Source of the DNA: an uncultured Clostridia bacterium
GTDB taxonomy: Bacteria; Bacillota; Clostridia; Christensenellales; Borkfalkiaceae
Reading direction: 5' to 3'
Length of the DNA stretch: 8,132 nt
Assembly: GCA_947589585.1 (NCBI GenBank)
Contig: CANQCA010000062.1
Span: 1-8,132 of the forward strand
Shown here: in pieces, positions 1-4,926 of the stretch
Layout of the letters: the number at the start of each line of letters is the position of its first letter
How positions within the stretch are numbered: the first letter of the stretch is position 1
The notes under the pieces: generated by a model
The model's database searches: none
What the model was told of the DNA's origin: nothing
What the model saw: only the letters and a program-made list of their open reading frames with translations
Position numbers and translations under genes: made by a program

Positions 1-29
1 ATTTTTTTCTGTTTGGATCCGGTAGCCAT
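1..29 (-). CDS. malG: Start of second maltodextrin ABC permease (MalG-like), partial
   Basis: Only the first nine codons are inside the window, reading MATGSKQKK on the minus strand, with the remainder beyond the left edge. The ATG shares its A with the TAA stop of the preceding MalF-type gene (TAATG), a typical translational coupling junction. A GGAGG at 40-44 (minus sense) sits ten bases upstream. A short lysine-rich cytoplasmic N-terminus is normal for the MalG partner, and malE-malF-malG is the standard order in this transporter family. The identity is inferred from position and start signals, because nine residues cannot identify a protein. Confidence 0.6.
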
Positions 30-1534
30 TACATGAAATCCTCCTCGTTCTTGACTGCTTTGGAGCGGTTATACGTAATGAGCGATATGACCGCCGTGAT
101 AAGGAACATGACGATGGAGATGACGGAGGACTTGCCGTATTCCTGACGGTCCATGACGAGCTTGTAGAGCCACGTGATGAGCAGGTCGGTATCGCCCGCA
201 CCGTTGGCTCCCTGTATCGTCATGGCGGGGCCGCCGCCCGTCAACAGGTAGATGACGCCGAAGTTGTTGAGGTTCCCGATGAAGGAGCTGATGAGCTGGG
301 GCGTCGTGACGTGAAGAACGTAAGGAAGGGTGATCTTGAAATACATCTTCACGGGGCCTGCGCCGTCGATCTTTGCGGATTCGTAGAGGTCGGCGGGGAT
401 GTTCATGAGGATACCCGTGACCATGAGCATGGTGAACGGGATACCGATCCAGATGTTGACGATGATGACCGTCACCTTAGCGACCCAAGGATCCGAGAGC
501 CAAGGGATCGTCGTCCCGAGCAGACTATTGATATAGCCGTTATCCGATAGCATCTGGCTCATGAGCAGGAGGGAGACGAACTGGGGAACTGCGACCGTCA
601 TGATGAGGATGGTCCTCCACAGTTTCTTGAACCTGATCCCCTTCTTATTGATGATGAGGGCGACGATCATACCGAGGATGTAGTTGGAGAACGTCGCAAA
701 GATCGCCCAGACGACCGTCCAGATCAGGATCTTTCCGAACAAGCCGCCGAAGCTGCCGCTCGATCCAAGGCCGCCCGAGAAGAGCGCCCTGAAGTTCTCG
801 AACCCTACCCATGTAAAGAGCTTTTGCGGGGCAAGGTGGGAGCTGTCGAAATTGGTGAATGCAAGAAACACCATGAAGAGAATGGGCAGCACGGTGAAGA
901 TGCAGATACCGACGAGCGGGCCGGCGAGCAGCGTGATGTGATAGCGGCCGTCGGCGAAATCGCGCAGATCGTCGTGGACATCGGGGATGTGCTGCTTGGT
1001 CTCTTCGAGAAGTTGGCAGTAGTAAGAAGCCTTGACGTTCTTATACCACGCATAGACGAAGGAGACGATAAAGATGAGCGAGAGGATGCTGTAGATGAGG
1101 ATCAAACGGCTGTCCTGCCCGTCGGTATAGCCCCATGTGCCGTCCGGCAGCTGGACCTCGCCGCGCTCTATGGTACCGAGGGTGCCGAGCAAGCTGAGCT
1201 GATATCCGCCGAAAAGCGCCATATAGGCGATAAAGGCTATTTCGAAGAAGAGATAGAAGAGGCCGCGGGCGTAACGCTTTCTCGCGAGATAAGAAAAGCC
1301 CATCACGCCGAACGACATTCTCGTTTTCCAGTCGCCGTGCGAAGCCGCAGTGACGATCGTCTTGTAAATTCCTTTGAATACGCCGACGATCTTCTTGAAC
1401 ATGCGGGGGATCAGCACGGTGAAAATGCTCAGAATCGTACGGGGCAATCTCCGGAAGAACGAGGCGAAATTATAGCAAAATTTCTGCCATCCGCTCATCC
1501 CGAGATATTGCAATTCCGAGATATTATTTCCCAT
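29..1534 (-). CDS. malF: Maltodextrin ABC transporter permease, MalF type
   Basis: This is one of two membrane subunits that would form the channel for malto-oligosaccharides delivered by the binding lipoprotein encoded upstream. Eight hydrophobic segments are visible in the 501-residue product, near residues 92-116, 142-163, 200-227, 268-295, 308-328, 352-375, 405-430 and 468-488. The EAA loop that contacts the ATPase reads YESAKIDGAGPVKMYF at about 384-399, followed by KITLP. The loop between segments 3 and 4 is about 40 residues, far shorter than the large periplasmic P2 domain of E. coli MalF. The N-terminus instead carries about 90 residues, amphipathic and basic, before the first clear membrane segment, as in several Bacillota homologues. 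The start at 1534 is chosen because GGAGGT lies seven bases upstream. An ATG 11 codons earlier falls inside a stem-loop and has no ribosome site. The substrate is inferred from the neighbouring malQ and malE. Confidence 0.9.
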   Translation of the reverse strand: MGNNISELQYLGMSGWQKFCYNFASFFRRLPRTILSIFTVLIPRMFKKIVGVFKGIYKTIVTAASHGDWKTRMSFGVMGFSYLARKRYARGLFYLFFEIAFIAYMALFGGYQLSLLGTLGTIERGEVQLPDGTWGYTDGQDSRLILIYSILSLIFIVSFVYAWYKNVKASYYCQLLEETKQHIPDVHDDLRDFADGRYHITLLAGPLVGICIFTVLPILFMVFLAFTNFDSSHLAPQKLFTWVGFENFRALFSGGLGSSGSFGGLFGKILIWTVVWAIFATFSNYILGMIVALIINKKGIRFKKLWRTILIMTVAVPQFVSLLLMSQMLSDNGYINSLLGTTIPWLSDPWVAKVTVIIVNIWIGIPFTMLMVTGILMNIPADLYESAKIDGAGPVKMYFKITLPYVLHVTTPQLISSFIGNLNNFGVIYLLTGGGPAMTIQGANGAGDTDLLITWLYKLVMDRQEYGKSSVISIVMFLITAVISLITYNRSKAVKNEEDFM

Positions 1535-1541
1535 GGATGTT

Positions 1542-1547
1542 ACCTCC
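1542..1547 (-). promoter_or_regulatory. Ribosome binding site of malF
   Basis: GGAGGT on the minus strand, seven bases before the ATG at 1534. It decides the start, because the longer reading frame opening at 1567 begins within the right arm of the intercistronic hairpin and would place this motif inside the coding sequence. Confidence 0.85.
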
Positions 1548-1557
1548 GATTTTTGAA

Positions 1558-1585
1558 TATGGGGCAAAGCGAACTTTGCCCCATA
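1558..1585 (-). promoter_or_regulatory. Perfect stem-loop between malE and malF
   Basis: On the minus strand the 12 bases of the left arm (TATGGGGCAAAG) pair perfectly with CTTTGCCCCATA around a TTCG tetraloop. The stem lies between the malE stop (1614) and the malF ribosome site (1542). No T-run follows it (the next bases are TTCAAAAATCGG), so it is not a standard intrinsic terminator. In E. coli an intercistronic hairpin element between malE and malF protects the upstream message and helps keep the binding protein in excess. The same role is inferred here from identical position. Confidence 0.8.
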
Positions 1586-1613
1586 CCGAATTTATTCGTT
1601 TGATGTGCGACGA

Positions 1614-2876
1614 TCAGGCCTTGAGAGCTGCAACCATACTGGTGATATAGGTCTCGATTGAAGCAGCACTGGTATTGTCCAGCGTGCCATTGGGCTTGCA
1701 TGCTTCGCCGAATGCGCCGAATGCATCCCAGTAGCTCTGAGGCATGGACTTCTGTGCAACTGCGTGGCCGTCCATCTGCTTGAGGAGAGCGCCGAGAGCG
1801 ACGTTGCTCGTGACCTTTTCCTGCTTAGCAAGCTCGGTGTTGCTGGGACCGACGGAAAGAGTATCGAATCTCTTGTCCTGGATCTCTTTGCTGGAAAGGT
1901 ATGCGGCGATCTTGCGGGATTCTGCAAGACGGGCTTCATCGGTGTGGGTGTTCACGCCATAGAGCTTACCGCCTGCGAAGGTCCACCAATCGTGTTTCGC
2001 ATTGTCGAGCTTGCTCGTCCACTGAGGAAGGGGAGCCGCGGCATAGTTTTCTGTGCCCCATGCGGTCTCAAGCGCACCGGCCATCCAGGTACCCGTGATG
2101 ACGGCGCCGAGGTTGCCCTCGTTCGCGGTGCTCGTGATAAGGTCGTTGGACCCGGAGAGAACGACTTCGTTGCGTGCAAGCGTTGCCCAGCCCTCTGCAC
2201 CGAGGACGCCGTAGGAATACTGGCCGCCATCAGGCTTCTGATCGAGGTTGGTCTCGACTCTGTCGAGTTCGCCCGTTTCGTCGTAGATGGCTTCGTACTT
2301 GCCGCCTGCACCGTACATCATCGAGCCGGCATACCAGCTGTTGGTGTATTCAACGATGAACTTCTTGCCGGCAGTCTTGACGTCGTTAAGGACGGCATTG
2401 AGGTCGGTAATATCGGTCTTGACGACGGAAGAATCATAGAACATGAAGAAACCGTTGTCTGCGGAATAAGGATACGCATAGAGTCCGCCATTGAAAACGC
2501 CCATCTCATATGCCGCATTGGAATTCTCCAACTTGATCTTGGCGGCCGTCGTATCGTCGACACGGGCGAGCGCACCGATCTTGACAAGGTTGACGAGCTG
2601 GTCGTTCGCGAAAGCATAGACGTTCGCGCCCGATTTCACGTCGGTGTTGAGCTGGCTGTATGCATCGGCTTCGCTGACGACACCGAACTCAAACTCAAAC
2701 CCATAATCCTCGCCCTGCGCTTTCGCATAGTCCGCCATGACTTCTTTGAGGAATTCCTGGTGTTCGCCGGGGCCCCAAATCAAAATGGTGTTGTCGCTGC
2801 CGCATGCCGCAAACCCCGCCAAGCTCGACACTGCCAGAGCGCCGCATGCGATTAAAGAAATAAAACGCTTTCTCAT
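1614..2876 (-). CDS. malE: Maltodextrin-binding lipoprotein, solute-binding family 1 (MalE/MdxE type)
   Basis: This extracellular binding protein would capture malto-oligosaccharides and deliver them to the MalF-MalG channel. The 420-residue product starts with a lipoprotein signal: basic MRKRF, a hydrophobic stretch, then GFAAC with the lipid-bearing cysteine at 25. The mature part opens with ILIWGPGEHQEFLKE (31-45), the classic first strand and helix of the MalE family. Later family-like stretches are PYSADNGFFMFYD (136-148), AVITGTWMAGALE (258-270), NYAAAPLPQW (277-286) and the C-terminal SVGPSN (341-346). The start at 2876 is chosen because GGAGG lies eight bases upstream. An in-frame ATG ten codons earlier lies in a palindrome with no ribosome site. 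The gene sits between malQ and malF and appears to have its own promoter at the end of malQ. Maltodextrin rather than another oligosaccharide is inferred from malQ, since binding residues cannot be assigned by eye. Confidence 0.9.
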   Translation of the reverse strand: MRKRFISLIACGALAVSSLAGFAACGSDNTILIWGPGEHQEFLKEVMADYAKAQGEDYGFEFEFGVVSEADAYSQLNTDVKSGANVYAFANDQLVNLVKIGALARVDDTTAAKIKLENSNAAYEMGVFNGGLYAYPYSADNGFFMFYDSSVVKTDITDLNAVLNDVKTAGKKFIVEYTNSWYAGSMMYGAGGKYEAIYDETGELDRVETNLDQKPDGGQYSYGVLGAEGWATLARNEVVLSGSNDLITSTANEGNLGAVITGTWMAGALETAWGTENYAAAPLPQWTSKLDNAKHDWWTFAGGKLYGVNTHTDEARLAESRKIAAYLSSKEIQDKRFDTLSVGPSNTELAKQEKVTSNVALGALLKQMDGHAVAQKSMPQSYWDAFGAFGEACKPNGTLDNTSAASIETYITSMVAALKA

Positions 2877-2881
2877 CTGAT

Positions 2882-2889
2882 TCACCTCC
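2882..2889 (-). promoter_or_regulatory. Ribosome binding site of malE
   Basis: GGAGGTGA on the minus strand, with GGAGG eight bases before the ATG at 2876. This fixes the start at MRKRF and excludes the upstream in-frame ATG at 2906. Confidence 0.9.
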
Positions 2890-2897
2890 ATTTTTAT

Positions 2898-2916
2898 TTT
2901 TATCATAATGATAAAA
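2898..2916 (-). promoter_or_regulatory. 19-base palindrome just upstream of the malE ribosome site
   Basis: A perfect inverted repeat, TTTTATCAT-N-ATGATAAAA, with nine-base arms and a single central base. It ends eight bases before the malE ribosome binding site. It could be an operator for a dimeric repressor or, as RNA, an A/U-rich hairpin beside the ribosome site. The centre lacks the CG expected of LacI-family operators such as MalR sites, so the regulator is not identified. Confidence 0.6.
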
Positions 2917-3027
2917 GATGAGAAGATATTTTTCGGGTTCCCCCGTAAAAACCTGTTTTTCGCCCCTGCCCGGGGCCGCCGCCCGTATTCTTCCGCCCCG
3001 TTCGGGGAAGGAAATTATCGAAACGAA

Positions 3028-3079
3028 CGATTTTTTGTGAAAATTTTGCCGAATTTCGCGATTTTTTTGTGAGAAATTT
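3028..3079 (-). repeat. Pair of imperfect direct repeats downstream of the malE promoter
   Basis: On the plus strand, GATTTTTTGTGAAAATTT (3029-3046) recurs as GATTTTTTTGTGAGAAATTT (3060-3079). The starts are 31 bases apart, close to three helical turns. Both lie just downstream of the predicted start of the malE transcript, a usual place for repressor operators. A/T richness makes chance similarity possible. Confidence 0.4.
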
Positions 3080-3082
3080 CAG

Positions 3083-4597
3083 CTATTTGACAATATTATA
3101 CACCCGCCCGAAGCGAATTGCAAGTGTTTTCAGAAATTTTTTTACGGTTTTTGAAAAATCCCTCTTGACAAATCTCCAACTCCAATTTGCGGGAGAGACG
3201 GTGGAGGGAAGGTTGATGCGCGATGCCCCTCCCATCGCAAGAAGATCCCACATGGGAATGAGGACCGTGTTTGCCCGCGAGGCATAGGCAAGACGGATGA
3301 CCGAGCGCGTCATGGCCTCTGAAGAGCCCGTATACACCTTCACGCCGAGCTTTTCCCCCTGCGAGATAAGATCGCGCACGAACCGCTCGCGCTCCTCCCC
3401 CTTGAGATCGTCGATATATTGCCGCAGGGGCATATTGTCGTGCGTGCCCGTGTAGGCGACGTAGTTCTCGGTGCAGAGGGCGGGCTTGTGCTCGTTATCG
3501 GGAGAGCCGTCGAAGGCGAACTCCATGATCTTCATGCCGGGATAGCCCACGAACTTCATGAGCCTTCTCACGCCGTCGTCGATGACGCCTAAATCTTCCG
3601 CAACAATATTATAATCGAGCTTGTCCTTGAAGAGCGCCTCCTTGGGCCCGTCCACCCATTCGCCGATGCGGGCGTTCTTCGCGCCGTAGGGAATGGAATA
3701 GTAGCGGTCGAACCCGCGGAAATGGTCGATGCGCAGGATATCGAAGAGCTTGAGATTATCGTCGATGCGGGCGCTCCACCAAGCGAAGTTATCCTTCTTC
3801 ATCCCCTCCCAATCGTAGACGGGATTGCCCCAGAGCTGGCCGTCGTCGGAAAAGGCGTCGGGCGGGCAACCTGCGACTGCGGCGGGAGTCCTTCTCTCGT
3901 CCACGCGGAAGATCTTATTGCCGTACTTCCACATTTCCACGCTGTCGTAGGCGAGATAGAGCGGGATATCCCCCATGATAGAGATACCGCGCGCGTGGGC
4001 GTACTCCTGCACGGCATGCCACTGCTCAAGGAAGATAAACTGCGTGAAGTGCCAGAAGAGGATCTCTTCGGCCGCCTCCTTTTCGAATGCGGAAATTGTT
4101 TCCTCATTATAAGTTTTATAGGGCTCGTCCCATTCTATCCATGCCCTGTGGCCGAATTTTTCTTTGAGCGCCATGAAGAGGGCGAAATCCGCATATTCTC
4201 CCTTCTCGACGAATGCGGAAAACTCCTTCGTGCGCTTGAACCGCGAGAAGGCCTTCTTCAGGATCGTGATCTTATTGTAGAACTGCTTGCCGTAGTCGAC
4301 GCGGCGGGGATCGCCTTTGAGGTCGGCTTCTCTTATTTCCTTCTTGGTGAGAAGTTTTTGCTCTGCCAAAAGCTCGAGGTCGATAAAATAATAGTTGAGT
4401 GCATTGGACGAGCAGGACTGATAGGGGCTATCGCCGTAGTTGGTGGGGTTGAGCGGCAGTACCTGCCAGACGCTCTGCCCCGTTTCCTGCATGAAATCGA
4501 GGAAGGCGAACGCCTCCTTCCCGAGCGTGCCGATGCCCTCTTCGGACGGAAGCGACGAAATGGGCATCAAAATCCCGCAAACTCTTTTCTGTTCCAT
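3083..4597 (-). CDS. malQ: 4-alpha-glucanotransferase (amylomaltase, GH77)
   Basis: This cytoplasmic enzyme transfers alpha-1,4-glucan segments between malto-oligosaccharides, releasing glucose and lengthening chains for phosphorylase. The 504-residue product has the normal bacterial length and all three GH77 catalytic carboxylates. The nucleophile is D291 in RIDHFRG, the acid/base is E334 in VAEDLG, and the third is D387 in TGTHDN. Other family signatures are SSLPSEEGIGTLG (14-26), CPPDAFSDDGQLWGNPVYDW (244-263) and NLPSTVSPANWSWR (462-475) near the C-terminus. The ATG at 4597 has GGAGGG (4608-4613) eleven bases upstream, slightly far but the only candidate. The gene leads the cluster from a strong promoter at 4654-4682, and its end overlaps the predicted malE promoter. 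It completes the uptake system encoded downstream by processing the imported oligosaccharides. Confidence 0.97.
   Translation of the reverse strand: MEQKRVCGILMPISSLPSEEGIGTLGKEAFAFLDFMQETGQSVWQVLPLNPTNYGDSPYQSCSSNALNYYFIDLELLAEQKLLTKKEIREADLKGDPRRVDYGKQFYNKITILKKAFSRFKRTKEFSAFVEKGEYADFALFMALKEKFGHRAWIEWDEPYKTYNEETISAFEKEAAEEILFWHFTQFIFLEQWHAVQEYAHARGISIMGDIPLYLAYDSVEMWKYGNKIFRVDERRTPAAVAGCPPDAFSDDGQLWGNPVYDWEGMKKDNFAWWSARIDDNLKLFDILRIDHFRGFDRYYSIPYGAKNARIGEWVDGPKEALFKDKLDYNIVAEDLGVIDDGVRRLMKFVGYPGMKIMEFAFDGSPDNEHKPALCTENYVAYTGTHDNMPLRQYIDDLKGEERERFVRDLISQGEKLGVKVYTGSSEAMTRSVIRLAYASRANTVLIPMWDLLAMGGASRINLPSTVSPANWSWRFVKRDFSKTVKKFLKTLAIRFGRVYNIVK
3095..3123 (-). promoter_or_regulatory. Candidate sigma-A promoter of malE inside the 3' end of malQ
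   Basis: On the minus strand TTGCAA (3118-3123) is followed by a 17-base spacer and a perfect TATAAT (3095-3100). The -35 box matches the consensus at four of six positions. Transcription would begin near 3088, just inside the malQ stop codon, giving a leader of about 210 bases. It would allow malE-malF-malG to be expressed apart from malQ. The sequence also encodes the last malQ residues (IRFGRVYNIVK), so it carries two functions. Confidence 0.6.
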
Positions 4598-4653
4598 AAA
4601 TCAAGGACCCTCCGGATCTGTGCCTGAATTTATCTTGACAAAATCCGTTGGAT

Positions 4654-4682
4654 ATTATAACAACAAATGCAGACGCTGTCAA
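4654..4682 (-). promoter_or_regulatory. Strong sigma-A promoter of malQ
   Basis: On the minus strand there is a perfect TTGACA (4677-4682), a 17-base spacer and a perfect TATAAT (4654-4659). The -10 is preceded by TGT, giving the extended -10 form. Transcription should start near 4647, about 50 bases before the malQ ATG. A promoter this close to consensus would be strong unless repressed, so an operator nearby is likely. Confidence 0.88.
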
Positions 4683-4693
4683 GAAGGGAGCGT

Positions 4694-4711
4694 AAAATTT
4701 TGACAAATTTT
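4694..4711. repeat. A/T inverted repeat upstream of the malQ promoter
   Basis: AAAATTT-TGAC-AAATTTT has seven-base arms and a four-base spacer, beginning 11 bases upstream of the malQ -35 box. It may be an UP-like element or a regulator site. Its simple composition makes either reading tentative. Confidence 0.4.
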
Positions 4712-4734
4712 GTGCGAACATACCAAATTCACAA

Positions 4735-4755
4735 AAGGGCGCGGGCGGCGCCCTT
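4735..4755. other. GC-rich hairpin in the divergent intergenic region
   Basis: AAGGGCGC pairs perfectly with GCGCCCTT across a five-base loop (GGGCG). Read on the minus strand the stem runs into TTTT then GTG, resembling a weak intrinsic terminator. No gene is seen upstream on that strand that it would serve. It could insulate malQ from stray transcription from the right, or end an undetected short transcript. The rest of 4598-4926 holds the two divergent promoters and two palindromic elements listed separately. Confidence 0.45.
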
Positions 4756-4808
4756 CCCCCATTTTCCGGAATCGACACTTCCCCCTTCCAAAAAAATGCA
4801 ATTATGCG

Positions 4809-4822
4809 CAAATGTACATTTG
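4809..4822. promoter_or_regulatory. Perfect 14-base palindrome, possible operator
   Basis: CAAATGTACATTTG is fully self-complementary. It lies about 47 bases upstream of the -35 box of the lipoprotein gene and about 127 bases upstream of the malQ -35. A dimeric activator or repressor bound here could act on either divergent gene. The regulator is unknown. Confidence 0.5.
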
Positions 4823-4868
4823 TTATTCAGAAAAATACAAATAATTGAAGGATTTATGTGAAAATCGT

Positions 4869-4897
4869 TTGCAAAATTTATGCGGCTGTGATATGAT
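4869..4897 (+). promoter_or_regulatory. Sigma-A promoter of the large lipoprotein gene
   Basis: TTGCAA (4869-4874), a 17-base spacer and TATGAT (4892-4897), with TGA immediately before the -10 giving the extended form. Transcription would begin near 4904, leaving a short leader with GGAGGT at 4915-4920 seven bases before the ATG at 4927. Confidence 0.82.
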
Positions 4898-4926
4898 AAG
4901 AATACAGAAGTTTCGGAGGTTTTTAT

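Larger units (their letters stand above)
2877..3082 (-). other. malQ-malE intergenic region / long malE leader
   Basis: About 206 bases without a gene. From the malQ side it contains a pair of T-rich direct repeats (3028-3079), a GC-rich stretch with short hairpins, and the 19-base palindrome. The hairpins include CCCCG-AA-CGGGG near 2997-3008 and a CGGG-GGAA-CCCG stem flanked by T and A runs at 2929-2951. None is followed by a T-run on the minus strand, so no clear malQ terminator is visible. If transcription starts near 3088, the entire region is a structured 5' leader of malE. No riboswitch class was recognised. Confidence 0.5.

Noticed and set aside
2980..3010. Hairpins around CCCCGTTCGGGG as a malQ terminator
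   Set aside because: The stem is short and no T-run follows on the minus strand, so it does not meet the form of an intrinsic terminator. Readthrough from malQ into malE remains possible.
3015..3031. Possible CcpA cre or LacI-type operator around CGAAACGAACG in the malE leader
   Set aside because: The left half resembles a cre half-site, but the right half does not restore the palindrome and too many consensus positions fail.
824..4627. Long plus-strand open frames at 824-1603, 1764-2855 and 3722-4627
   Set aside because: All lie opposite well supported mal genes, lack ribosome sites and encode charged sequences resembling no family. They are mirror frames of the same codon bias.
4635..4661. 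Plus-strand TTGACA followed by TATAAC within the malQ promoter region
   Set aside because: The spacer is only 15 bases and the match to the minus-strand promoter using the same bases is far better. It is probably a by-product of the A/T-rich promoter.
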